64,000 bases of DNA from Adenophora triphylla var. japonica (taxonomy: Eukaryota; Streptophyta; Magnoliopsida; Asterales; Campanulaceae): assembly GCA_022495995.1 (NCBI GenBank), contig JAFEMH010006961.1, positions 1-64,000 of the forward strand. The letters run 5' to 3'. A program made the position numbers and the translations under genes. The notes below the pieces were generated by a model. The model ran no database searches. It worked only from the letters and a program-made list of their open reading frames with translations, and was not told the origin of the DNA. Below, piece by piece: positions 23,890 through 34,685 of this stretch (the first letter of the stretch is position 1; each line of letters starts with the position of its first letter).

Positions 23890-25414
23890 CTAATTAAGAT
23901 GGAGGGGAGGCAGATTTGCTTCGATTCTTCCTTGGTTTCACAAAGTGAAACCCTCCAAGTCAACATTGGAGCTACTAGATGCATTGAAAGGAGTAGATCC
24001 AGCCCTTTCGGTAACAAAGGTTGAATGAAGTACCGTAGCCCTAGGAGATAGATTTCCAACCGGGTCATTTCCAGCTTGTGCTATTTCCTCGCCACTCACA
24101 ATGTTTTCCACATTACCACCATTATTTGCTTTATGAGCAGCCACTTGCTGCAGAATAACCTCTTCAATTAAGTTGGCAGCATCAACTTGGCCATCCTCTT
24201 CTATGTCCTCAACATTATCCTTCGTAGAGACCCCAACCTGGTCATCAATAATTGCCTCAACATTATCCTTCGTAGAGACCCCAACCTGGTCATCAACAAC
24301 TTCAATGGGCTGCACCACCACTTTTTTGCACGCCTTTTGTAAAGCTTTATTAACAAATTCTCCTAAGAACAAACTCCTCGTTTGGCCATTATAGGAAACG
24401 ATGTTTTTAATTCCTCCTTACTCTTTCCCCCATCATCCTTACTAACACTTTTTTTCTTTCCCGCATCCTTCGCCCAACAAGCTTCTGCCCGAGAGAAGGA
24501 TTTGCACGTTTACAAGTGCCAACATCATGCCCAAGCATAAAACAATGCTTACAATACTTTGGAAGGTTATCGTATTCCACCTTTTGATAAAAGCTCGGAA
24601 TGCAGTCCCCACAATCAATGAATACCTCACAAGGAAGCTTTTTTGTTACATCAACTTGGACAAGAACTTTAGCAATACTCGGACTAGATAACTCCGCAGT
24701 TGGCTTATCTAGCGACAAAGGAGTGCCAATGGCCTTGGCTAAAGAGAAGATGATAGACCTATCAAAAAGATGAATGGGAAGACCGGGAAGACCTACCCAA
24801 ACAGGAACAATGGGAGATTCTTGTTCTGGGCGCCAAGACGGAGACCATGCAAGAGTTCTCATGGGAAACCTATGTACGTACCACACCTCCTTCATCCATA
24901 ATCGCTGATAATCTACTTCCGTTGTGAGCTGAATTAGTAAATGTTTGGCATCCAACTGACCCAATTTGTATGCCCCTTTCAAATGAAATTTCGAAAACGC
25001 AATACGAGTATCTTCCATGGAAGGTCTACCATGAGAAAATTTACCAACCAGGGTCCACCGAAAAGGCTGGGCAAGCTTGTCAATAACTTCTTTGGAAAGC
25101 TTGAGGGAAGGAGTACCTTTGCGATTTTCCAATGGGATGATTGGAAAAGCACAAGAACCGAAAGAACCATTAGTAGGCGCATGAAACAAATCTGCAAATG
25201 ACTTAGTTTTAGGCGCATCATTAGGGTTTGTGTTTGTAGGATTAGGATTTGGTTGAGGCGGCTGGTTTGTAGGATTAGGGTTTGCATGCGGCAATTGATT
25301 AGGGTTTGTTGCAGTCGCCATATCATACAGGCCATGATGCACGATGGAAGGATTAAAGTAGGGATTTTTGTTGCTTGAATTCATGGAGGAAAAGAAATTA
25401 CCCGGAGAAACCAT
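23890..25414 (-). pseudogene. LINE-2 ORF1 (DUF4283 plus CCHC zinc knuckle)
   Basis: This is an RNA-binding ORF1 protein. The 24407-25414 frame has an N/P-rich start, DUF4283 sequence (FRWTLVGKFSHGRPSMED) and a CX2CX4HX4C knuckle (YCKHCFMLGHDVGTC). A frameshift near 24400 leads to 23938-24372. That piece has an acidic region with a tandem duplication (DDQVGVSTKDNVE twice) and the conserved late motif NLSPRATV...VTERAGSTPF. The upstream in-frame ATG at 25414 gives MVSPGNFF, and the homologous start in the other LINEs is at the same place. It lies just upstream of ORF2, with about 40 bp between them. Confidence 0.88.
24210..24305 (-). repeat. 48-bp in-frame tandem duplication in LINE-2 ORF1
   Basis: The block beginning caacattatccttcgtagag occurs at 24210 and again at 24258, nearly identical. 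It adds 16 codons to the acidic linker and keeps frame. Confidence 0.88.
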
Positions 25415-26043
25415 GGCTGCCGGAGCAGCAAGGAAGAAAGAGGAGCCCTAGGGCAAACCCTAGGATCGCCGGCACACACACACTGATCGCACCTTAAGTG
25501 CGTGAGAGAGGAGATGGGGTATGGCCATACACTTTCATCATTATCACTCATCGAGGGGCCCAAGCAAAACATCACTCTTTCGAGGGACAAATTCCATCTT
25601 GACTTATCATCCTTCCCATCATGATTCCGATCATGCCAAAATTAGCCTTTATAAATATCGTGTTAAGATATCGTTTGACTAAAATCAAACATGACTTTCA
25701 TCATATGTAAGGTCATGATAATCTCAGGTCTAGGGACTAAATGAAGTGACCTTATGAGATTTAATTATGATATTTGACCATGACATAAATCTCAAACGGG
25801 TCAAGTCCAGTCACTTGTTCTCTAACAAGTACCCATAAATTTAATGTGCATCTCTACGCATATAATCATCATATGATTATCCATTAACATTTATACTAAT
25901 TATTCACTTAATAATTAGGGACGGAGATTATTACAAATAAATATGCAAAACATATAATAATCAAATAATAAACTTTTCATATAATAATAAATAATGTCAA
26001 CACATAAGTCTATCAACTATAGGCCTAGGGCATAACACTAACA

Positions 26044-26632
26044 AGTTGTGGGGCTAAAATTTGACCAACAGCTAGCCGCTGCTCCTACTTATCGGTACCG
26101 AGCTTCTGCCTCTAATCCAGCTCCTGTCCTGCCCAAAAGGCAAGGAAGCAATTAACTATGCGGGCCACGATTGAAACAATGCCACTCCTTTCGTTCCAAG
26201 GAAAGGCGATGCGCCTAAGCTACGGAGTCTAAGGTTAAAGATTTCGGAATGCCTCTGAGTGAAGTCTTTCAGGGACTTGTGAAGGAAGATCTAATCAGAC
26301 CTTTGGACAACTATCAGACCAGGGATCCCAATGTTCCTTTGGACAAAACTAAGCATTGTGCTTTCCACTAGTATCATGGGCACATTACTAATAATTGCAT
26401 GCTCCTGAAAAGGGCAATGTGAGAACTGATCGAAATGGGTAAGTTTGAGATACCCGAAGGGCCCAATAACAATCTCTTCCCTAAGAACAACCATAAGGTG
26501 AATATGATTGAAGTCATGAGCAAGCCAAGTGCCACTATGGCTAACAGTTCCCATATGGAAGATACCCATCGAAGGGAGGATTCTAGCTACATGGTTGTTG
26601 TAAATTTCACCTTGAGGATTCTAGTTGCATAG
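26044..26632 (+). pseudogene. Tat-A second gag, 3' part with knuckle region
   Basis: This continues gag-2 after Copia-1. Readable pieces match element B: CAFH-stop-YHGHITNNC (26357-26397) against CAFH-stop-YHGHTTDNC, and LIEMGKFEIPEGPNNNLFP (26430-26480) against LIEEGKLEHPRRPN. Both copies have TAG at the same codon (here 26369-26371). Frames are broken elsewhere. No protease, RT or integrase follows, so element A ends its coding here. Confidence 0.7.
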
Positions 26633-28019
26633 TCGTTATCAAAGATGGGATTCTAGTTGCATAGTCATTAATTGGACCTCTGCCGTGATGCTTTGTCGAA
26701 CCTGGGGTTTCATCAAGTCATTAATTGGGGCTTTGTCAAGTCATACCTATCTTCAGAAGAAAGTCTAGTCACCTCAACAATTATCTTGGAGTTTCAGCTT
26801 TAGAACTTGGTATATGGCAACTCCCTGCATCATCGTAGCTCGAGAACTGTGAATCTCCTCATATCAGCATTTCGCCAAGTCATTCTCCAAATTTATGTCA
26901 AGTCACAACTAACCCAAGCGAAAGAGGGTTCATTCATACCAACGTACTTTTGATTCTAGAGCCTGTCAGCATTAGCTTCAAATGTCTGAGATTGAGAGGG
27001 AAATTTCAATCGAGACCTGGGATTCAAATCCAATTTCATCCCAAGATCAAAATTGAGGTCCACATGATACTGTTGACCCACAACAAGACCTCACCAACAA
27101 CCTGAAGTTCAGTCCGCAACCAAAGGATATCACCCCACTTACTTAAAACTTGTCTCAAACAAACAGTCCACAACATATACAAACCCTCTCACCACCATGC
27201 ATCCCCACAAAAATCTCCCAGGGCTCATGTAGCATGCACAAAAACATGAATCAGTAGAAACAACCCTAAGCGATTGCGAATCATTTTGGTTCTATGCATA
27301 CATCCATATTGATTTATCTCTACCCTAGTTAGTACAAGGATTCATTTGTAATGGATCATCGTCACAGCTAACACGTTAGAAGATTCTGAAGATCTCTTCT
27401 GCACGTCACGCTGTTATTGCCAACTCGACCAGAGTGCCTTTGAGTCCCTCTCTACCAAATTGATGCCATTCCTTTAGTTTCCCTTTTTACCAAGTGTTAG
27501 ATGCTTTTTAACAAGGACCCTCTCATTTCAAACCAGGTTCTTGCATTTTTGAACCCAAAGCCTTCCACATCAAGAAGTCTCAAGGTGAATACAAGTTCGA
27601 CATCTTCTACAAGGTCGACGATCACTAGTAAGATGCAAACTCAACCAAACTTCTCCTTCTCGTGTCGAATTACCTTTAGACTTGTCCCTATTAGGTTGAT
27701 CACCCTTCACACATTAGCACACCCGAAGGACCTACTTCCGTTTTGTGAGATAATTCTCCACGCCCGCTGTTGTTGTGAGATAATTCTCCATGCCTACTTT
27801 CATTTTGAGGGATAATTCTTCACGTCTTCCTCTATACGCACGCGGGATCGTCCGCCGTCCCTCAATCAATTTTATCACGACCGCCTATTTTGTCCAAAGC
27901 CCACGCCTTCGATGCGGCCTTCAACGTAAGCCCGTCTCGTCCAACAAAACTTAGCGGATGCACGATTCCCTTCAACGAAAATCGTCTCCTGCACAGCAAG
28001 CCAACGGCGAAAACCGTCC
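26633..28019 (+). other. Tat-A 3' non-coding region
   Basis: The sequence has no long frames and no recognisable domain. Words like gggctttgtcaagtca recur and tie it to 10140-10430. It is probably the untranslated region between gag and 3' LTR. Confidence 0.45.
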
Positions 28020-28225
28020 CCTAATGACAAAGTACATCCTCAACAACCTAGCAAGTCTATGATATTGAAACATGACAAAGTATGCCCTCAGCAACCTAGC
28101 AAGTCTATGGTGTTGAAACATGAACAAAAAATGCCCTCAGCAACCTAGCAAGTCTATGGTGTTAAAACAAGACAAAGTACGTCCTCAGCAACCTAGCAAG
28201 TCTACGGTGATGAAATGCGCCCTCA
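28020..28225 (+). repeat. 48-bp tandem repeat, four copies
   Basis: The word caacctagcaagtcta recurs at 28044, 28092, 28141 and 28189, so the period is 48-49 bp. It lies in the 3' region of element A. Confidence 0.85.
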
Positions 28226-28440
28226 GCAAAGAAGACGATCCCCAACGGTCTCCAAACTACGACCGGCTTGATTCCTCTTAAGGATACGTAGGTAACCTAT
28301 CGAAGGTCCAGCCACTTGACTAACACAGTTATTCTTTTCCCCCGTAGTCATCGTAAGATCAAATTTTTTCCCCGCCTAAGAGACAAAGTATTTCCAACCA
28401 AGCAAGTTCGCGGTGATGAAGTGCGCCTCGTATAGACGCC
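28226..28440 (+). other. Tat-A spacer with conserved ggatacgtagg motif
   Basis: At 28250-28300 is aactacgaccggcttgattc followed by ggatacgtaggtaacc, the block also seen at 29228, 9486 and 54886. It is non-coding. Confidence 0.55.
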
Positions 28441-28883
28441 TTCAAATAGTCTCCCTGTGTATTAACACCTTCAAATAGTCTCCCTGTGTATTGATGCCTT
28501 CAAATAGTCTCCCCCAGGTATAGATGCCTTCAAATAGTCTCCCTCAGGTTTAAACGCCTTCAAATAGTCTCCCTCAGGTTTAGACGCCTTCAAATAGTCT
28601 CCCTTAGGTTTAGACGCCTTCAAATAGTCTCCCCCAGGTATAGACGCCTTCAAATAGTCTCCCCCAGCTATAGACACCTTCAAATAGTCTCCCTGTGTTT
28701 AGACACCTTCAAATAATCTCCCCTGTGTATAGATGCCTTCAAATAGTCTCCCTGTGTATAGATGCCTTCAAATAGTCTCCCCCAGGTATAGACGCCTTCA
28801 AATAGTCTCCCCCAGGTATAGACACCTTCCAATAGTCTCCCTTAGGTATAGTCGCCTTCAAATAGTCTCTCTCAGGTATAGAT
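28441..28883 (+). repeat. 29-30-bp tandem repeat, 15 copies (ttcaaatagtctccc)
   Basis: Copies of ttcaaatagtctccc...ggtatagacgcc start at 28441, 28470, 28499 and then every 29-31 bp to 28857. The 70-codon minus-strand frame over it is only a translated repeat. Confidence 0.93.
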
Positions 28884-29165
28884 GCCTCCGTTAGTCGAGT
28901 CTATCTTCGGCAATGCCTCTGTTAGTCGAGCCTACCTTCGCCAATGCCTCCGTTAGTTGAGTCAACCTTCGGCAACGCCCCCTCCGTTAGTCGATTCTAC
29001 CTTCGGTAACGCCTCCGTTAGTCGAGTCTACCTTCGGCAACCCCTCCGTTAGTCGAGTCTATCTTTGGCAATGCCTGCGTTAGTCGAGTCTGCCTTCGGA
29101 AAATGCCTGCGTTAGTCGAGTCTGCCTTCGGCAATGCCTCCGTTAGTCGAGTCTACCTTCGGCAA
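28884..29165 (+). repeat. About 30-bp tandem repeat, nine copies (cctccgttagtcgagtctac)
   Basis: It follows directly on the previous array but has a different unit, gcctccgttagtcgag then tctaccttcggcaac. Copies differ by a few substitutions and 1-6 bp length changes. Confidence 0.9.
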
Positions 29166-29439
29166 CGAAAATGCGGTGGGAGATCCATTCGTTTGACCAC
29201 CTTGGTCACTCCTTTCCCCACAAGATCTAAACTATGACCGGCTTGATTCCCACCGGGATACGTAGGGAATCCTTTAAAAGGTTCCACCCATCCGACTGCC
29301 TCGGCCACCTCCTCACCCATCTAGGTAAAAGTTTCCAGATTGGGATCGTCACTTTTGTCGACGACCCCACTTTCCCAGAAGTACCGTCGCCGAGGGGCTA
29401 CCGTAAGTTCCCCAATCGAGTCGTTAATGTCCCGTCACC
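29166..29439 (+). other. Tat-A region before 3' LTR
   Basis: This holds another copy of the aactatgaccggcttgattc...ggatacgtaggg block (29228-29275) and a purine-containing gccgaggggct (29390-29400) that may belong to the polypurine tract. The exact LTR start cannot be fixed because the 5' LTR has lost its 5' part. Confidence 0.45.
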
Positions 29440-31266
29440 TAAATTAATGATTTATAATCATTTAGGGCATTTTGGACATTATTTTGACAATTTGAATGAG
29501 GAAGGACCTCTTAGGAATAAGAACATGGTCAAGGACCTCGCTAGAAATTTGTTATTTCCAATAAAAAGGAATATTGACTATTTAATAAACAGCCAAAACT
29601 GCTTTCTGCAAGGACCAGGCACGCTGCTGATCCCATCCGCGCGGATGAGATTGTGCCTACAATATTATCCACGCAGATAAGATTGCACCCCAACCAACCT
29701 ATAAATACATCCCTTCTCCTTCAGCTTTAGAAGGCCAAAAATTCCAAAACACAACCGTTACTCACAAAATCTCCCCTCAAACAAATTCTCAACACTCTCA
29801 CCACCTAAATTCCACACTAAATTCAACACCAAATCCACCCCAAAACCACTTCCAAGACTTTGAAACCTTCAAACCCTAAACACAAACCCAAGAAACATTG
29901 GTAAAACCCTCATTCTCTTACTCAAAACTCCTTCATTCATACATTCATTTCATACATAAATGATGTAGAATAATTGGTTTTGTTTGTTGTCTATTCCCCT
30001 TCCCCTTTGTCCCAAGGATCCAAGAGGATCTCCATGGAATCCATTTCCATGGATGATTCTCTACAAGGATCCACATTTTACATTATGTATTTCCCTTGTC
30101 CCTTTACATTAACTAGTCTTTACTTGTTATTTGCTCTAGTTCACTTGACCTAGAAGATGGTCATCTTAGAGTTCATCTCCATGGATGATCACTTCAAATG
30201 GTCCATATTTTCTACTTTCATGCCTCTTTAAATTTCTAGTCTTTACTTGCTTTCTTGACCTAAATATGGTCATCTTGGAGTCAATCTCCATAGATGATCA
30301 TTTCAAATGGTCCACATTAATTACTTTCTTGCAAATCCCCCTCCCTAGTCTAAGATGCTCACCTTGGAACTCTTTCCTTGGATGAATATCATCTAGACTC
30401 ACATAATTCGATCACACAAGATGTATGAGATACACTTGAGTATAGGTCTCAAGGATGGTTCTTCTTGTGACCACCTTAGAGATCTTCCTCTAAAGTTGAT
30501 ACATCTTGCCTATTTCTTGTTTTATCAAATTTACTTTCATGTCAAATCCCCTTCCCCTTTGCAAATGACATATTTTCAAGTCCTAATGTACCCCCGGGAT
30601 GGCTTGATTAAGTGGATTCATAACTTATGACCACTAATCAAAGTCTAGGGAAGGAGAGGACAAAACATGGATGCCAAAAAATCCAAACATTTCCTTTACT
30701 TTCTGTTTAAAGTTACATTTCCAGTTAAGTCCTGTAAATCAAGTTAAATTTCTGGAAATTACAGTGACTGATTAGGAAACTGTAAAAAATATTGACACTG
30801 CAGGTTAATCCAGCGAATAAGATTGCACTACAATCTCATCCACGCGGATAACATTGTCATCAGCAAACAATTTTCCAGTTGCTGTTATTTTCCAATTTAG
30901 TCACTGTTTTTTAAATTGTTTTCCAGTTCAGTCCCTCGTATTTCTGTTATTTCCAAAAAATTCTTTAAGTCAAAATCCTTTTTCAAAACACACACACACA
31001 CACACACAACAAAGAGTTTCAAGTGAGGAAGACTCGTCATACGAGGCATTCCAGGTGAACGCGAAACGTTCTTCCCGGAGTGTAACGTGACCTCCGAACT
31101 CATTTCTCTAATTTTGGGCATTTTTCAAAGTTTTGGCCCTTAAACTAAAAATGGCGTGGCGACTCCGTTGATTTTTCAAAGTCCGATAAAAAAATATTTT
31201 TCAAAAAACTTCCAAAAGCATTTGTCGGGCATGCCAAAAAAAAAGGGAAAAACCGGGAATATCACA
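29440..31266 (+). mobile_element. Tat-A 3' LTR
   Basis: The part from about 30290 to 31266 matches the 5' LTR at 4054-5003. The LTR ends ...gggaatatcaca at 31266, where CACTA transposase coding begins without a gap. It includes a (CA)n run at 30988-31007. At 31152-31161 it has tggcgactcc, a primer-site-like word inside the LTR. An internal duplication (30165-30240 against 30270-30330) is visible. The left boundary is approximate. Confidence 0.8.
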
Positions 31267-32290
31267 CCTTTGTCAGAACATATTTTTATCCTGATGTTGA
31301 TATTAGATTGACTAGGGTTGGCCGCAATTACGATGGTGGTTGTCCTGTGTCTAATGGAAGCATCTCTGTATTTTCATCCCCTGGTTGTTTCCACGCCAAA
31401 CGGGTTTGTATGCGTATGTTAACCACTAAAGAGTTTCACGTGGTCTCACTCTATGTTCTTCTTTACTGTAACGAGGTTGAGGAATATGTCAAGTAAGTCA
31501 TTGATGTTATGTTTATGCCTCGTCGATTAAATTATGCATGTTTAATTACCTGCATATGAAATGCCTTGTTTAACCCTATTGTTGAATGTTTGAAGATTTA
31601 GCTCGAGATTTATCTCTTGAACTCATCGCAATTAGGACAGACAAAGAATTTCCAAAGTGGCTAAGGAAATATGTAAATATTTCGTTTCAGTCAAATTTAT
31701 TCTATACACTTTTTTAAACATTCAATCTTAAAATTGTATTAAATTGGTTACATATTGTCTTATAGATAACTGAACATTCGGGTGATGCCAAAGCTGCTAG
31801 GTTAAGACATTTAGCAGCAACTCCGTACTTGAAAGTTAATTTATACAATGGTTATTTCGTGAATGGCTATGTGTTTCATACCAAAACTTATGGGGACTCT
31901 AAATTAACGTGGAATAGCGGTGTGAATCTTAAAGGAAACCTTGATTATTATGGTGTCCTGAAAGAAGTAGTCGAGGTGGAGTATTTGGGTGGAAATAATG
32001 TTGTCTTGTTTAATTGTGAGTGGCGAGATGCTGTGCAAGGTATTAAAAAGCATGCCATATTTGACCTCGTCGATGTAAAGGATTTGTCAGACATGTTGGC
32101 GACGACGTCTTCATCTTAGCATCTCAAGCAAAACATGTATACATGACACCCTATCCTTGTCGGCGACCCGACAGATGGTGGGTTGTCTAGAAGACTAAGG
32201 CTAGAAGCGTGATTGACGAACATACATCTACAGATTCATCATTAGAAACACCCTATCAATTAGATGATGTCACTCATATTCCTCAAAATG
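31267..32290 (+). pseudogene. CACTA-1 transposase (TNP2-like), C-terminal exons
   Basis: The product is the En/Spm-type DDE transposase. The first exon (31267-31492) reads TFVRTYFYPDVDIRLTRVGR, then the end of the DUF4218-type region. An intron starts with gtaagt. A short exon near 31598-31671 encodes RTDKEFPKWLRKY. The next exon (31766-32119) is DUF4216-like: HLAATPYLKVNLYNGYFVNG, then NLDYYGVLKEVVEVEYLGG. Near 32098 the frame shifts to VFILASQAKHVYMTPYPC, and a TAG follows WWVV. Everything upstream was separated by the insertion of Tat-A. It is a pseudogene. Confidence 0.82.
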
Positions 32291-32672
32291 TTGATGAACC
32301 TGAGGAGGATTTCTTACCAGTGAATTTTGCCACCTCCTCTGCCTCGTTCAGGTCATCTCACGCACAATGAAATTGATGAATCGGAGGAAGAGGAAGAGGA
32401 CGTCGAACTAGAGTTTGATTCATCAGACTCCGAAGACGATGATGAAGAACTTGAGTTTTGTAGTAATTCAGAGCCCGGTGATGAGGATGGGGACGAAAAT
32501 TCATAATAGTTTAACATCTACAAATTTGTATTTCAATGATCATACTCTTTTAATCTACGTATTCTGAATGGTTTAGATTATTAGAACATTAAATTTATTT
32601 TAAGAAGATCTGTTAATATATTGTTTCCTATTGTTAAAGTTTTATATTTTAATATTTTTAGTGTATTTAGTT

Positions 32673-33607
32673 ATGAGAAATTCTAGTAGAGCGGGCAGGA
32701 AGACACGCCCGTTATACACATCTATTATTGCGATGCAACCGTCTCGATCTGATACCGGTGCTACCGGTGCTAGTGATGATGACTCTACTCATAGTAGTAT
32801 CAGCTCTTCCTCTGGAGCTGGTACTACTACGAGTACCACTCCTGTAGATTCCGAGGGGAGGGCGTATCTCCAGATATCGCCACATTATTCTCAGTAAGTA
32901 ACTCTTCATTAATTTGATATAAGTTGGTTCCTTTTTGTTTTATATATAATTCATTATTTAAGTTAAAATGTTATTGTATAAATATACTTGGCCGATTTGT
33001 AGGTGCATACCCTACACCCCGGACAAAGATTGGGGCGTATTGGCGGTCTCGAGTCATGCACGAGTTTTGGCCCAACTGGAAAGCATTGCCACAGGAAAAG
33101 AAGGAATATGCTTGGGAGGCGTTTCAGGTTACGTGTTAATGTTTTTTATTTAAACCTAAATGTTAGTTTGTTATTAAAATGTTATAATTTTAGTTTAATG
33201 TTGTAGTTGAAATTTACATGGACTGAGGACATCGATGTGGGGAGGGTTAAATATATTTTCATGAAACAGTGTATGAAATTATTTCAGGATCATATTGGTA
33301 ATATATTTATCTATCCTTTATACTCTTTTAATTTTATAATGTTATTATTATATGTTTATGAGATATTCATATTTTGAATAGGTAATGACGAAGTCTAAAT
33401 TCTATACTCGGCCCGGAGAGGGATTGGCACCCGATACACAGACTTGGATGACCGAGGAGGTGTTTCGTAGATTTTGCAAATTTTAGTCGTCGAAAGGGGC
33501 AGTAAAGATCGCCCAACGGGCTCGGGCTAATAGAGCGAGCTCCTCGGGGTCGGCGACAAAGCATACGATAGGGACGATCAATGTCGCCGAGCATCATATG
33601 TGTATGG
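32673..33607 (+). pseudogene. CACTA-1 second gene, Transposase_24/TNPA-like
   Basis: Downstream of TNP2, as in En/Spm elements, there are exons with consensus splice sites. The first is 32673-32893: MRNSSRAGRKTRPLY, then a Ser/Thr-rich linker, with donor gtaagt. Next is 33002-33126: GAYPTPRTKIGAYWRSRVMH, then FWPNWKALPQEKKEYAWEAF. Then comes 33209-33297 (LKFTWTEDIDVGRVKYIFMK), and the last runs from 33383. The last contains WMTEEVFRRFCKF, a TAG, then KIAQRARANRASSSG. The layout fits the PF03004-type plant transposase family by my recognition only. The in-frame TAG near 33484 makes it defective. Confidence 0.65.
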
Positions 33608-33814
33608 TATGTATGTTAGTTTAAATTTAGTGAAATCCATGGTTTTCATTTAGTTGAAATAAGATTATGCACGTATGTTAGCTGGGGGGTGTTAGTGTAA
33701 ATGGTTTTGTTGGTGGGTGTTAGTGTAAATGATAAGAAATACATGGGGTGTTAGTGTAAATGTAGTGTATGCATGCTTTTAAAATCAATTTATGTACGTA
33801 TGTTAGCTGGGGAG
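33608..33814 (+). repeat. CACTA-1 intron with short direct repeats
   Basis: The word ggtgttagtgtaaatg occurs three times (about 33697, 33717 and 33740), and tgttagctgggg twice (about 33678 and 33801). Element B begins at 33815 inside this intron. Confidence 0.6.
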
Positions 33815-34685
33815 TGTAAGTATCCAAATCCGGATCACCAAAATCCGTTAGAAGTTAACCTAATCCGTTAACTGGCTCGCTCCAGGTTAACCGGAACCCG
33901 TTAAGCTCCCCGTTCCCAAGCCAACGAGACGTCCCAGGACTGCCCCGTGCATCCCAACATCAAAGTGTACTCAACACATGTCGTCGCACGTAAAAGTACA
34001 GCTTCTCCTGAAAAATGCACTTTCCGGCACTTTCCGGGGGCCTTTCGAACATTTTTCGGACATTTAGTTAAAAAACGGACAAAACCGGGAATAATGGCAC
34101 GAAAATCCATGCCCTGGTGAGTCACAGGGACACGTGGCACGCATGCCACGGCCCTCCGGTCAACATCAATCAGATTTCAGAGTGAAAAGGCCAAAATACC
34201 CTTGATGCGCCCCAGTCCGTCCTGGACTCTTTTTTCAGTGCAAAACTGTAGTTTCAAAGAAGTCCCTCCAGTTTCAAAAATACCACAAAACACCCTGGAA
34301 TTCAGGTTAAGTCCGTCCGAACTCTTTTGCAATTTTACCCTATAAATACAGAGGGCTGTCAACATTTCAAGAAAAGAAAAACCATAACCATTTCTCTCCA
34401 AAGCCATGGCCGAAACCCTTTTCTACCTCCCCCGAGCCCCGTTTTGCCACGATTTGCGTGAAAATCCCGTATTTCAACCAAACATGAACCAAAACACCTC
34501 GAAACACCGTTCCAAACACTAAATCGTATCCTGTATATGTCTCCTGAGCCAAAGAGTCAACCCCTAGCCATAGGTAACACTCTCTCTCCCTAAACACTCG
34601 TTTCGTCTCGGTTTACGTGCAAGTCGCTACAACCGTTTCGGACGAACGTTGTTGAAATGTAGACGTCACCGTCTAACGGGGTTCG
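33815..34685 (+). mobile_element. Tat-B 5' LTR, left part
   Basis: These are the first 871 bp of a LTR about 2.28 kb long, cut by Copia-2 after gttcg. Minus-strand frames here (33901-34883) have no recognisable content. Confidence 0.75.

Larger units (their letters stand above)
19512..25514 (-). mobile_element. LINE-2: nearly full-length plant L1 LINE with RNase H
   Basis: A poly(T) run (19512-19524) marks the poly(A) 3' end. ORF2 and ORF1 follow on the minus strand, and a 5' leader ends near 25514, for about 6.0 kb. No target duplication is seen. Instead about 10 bp of the LTR target are missing. The 3' tail just before the poly(A) (ataaaatctaggga...) resembles the tails of the ORF1-only LINEs in this window. 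It is the only element here that carries endonuclease, RT and RNase H together. Confidence 0.93.
12066..26043 (-). mobile_element. Copia-1: Ty1/copia retrotransposon, itself carrying LINE-2
   Basis: LTRs of about 1.34 kb bound the element and read TGTTAG...CCAACA on the minus strand. The internal region holds an initiator-Met primer site and gag, protease, integrase, RT and RNase H in copia order. The flanks are agttc (12061-12065) and agttg (26044-26048), consistent with a 5-bp target duplication with one change. The target is gag-2 of Tat-A. The LTRs look about 97 percent alike by eye, so the insertion is fairly young, but the coding region has several frameshifts. Confidence 0.93.
18711..26043 (-). 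mobile_element. Copia-1 5' LTR, split by LINE-2
   Basis: The LTR is present as 18711-19511 and 25515-26043. Together they give 1330 bp, about 10 bp less than the intact copy. The missing bases (caatcatatt, present near 12862-12872) were lost at the LINE-2 insertion point. Confidence 0.9.

Noticed and set aside
28471..28683. Minus-strand frame with GDYLKAS repeats
   Set aside because: It is a by-product of the 30-bp tandem array, with no start context and no similar protein elsewhere in the window.
28020..29165. Possible CRISPR-like array (regular 29-30-bp repeats)
   Set aside because: There are no unique spacers between units; they are head-to-tail satellites in a plant retroelement, and the genome is eukaryotic.
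31308..31496. An independent small host gene
   Set aside because: The frame continues in both directions with transposase-like exons, so it is one exon of TNP2.
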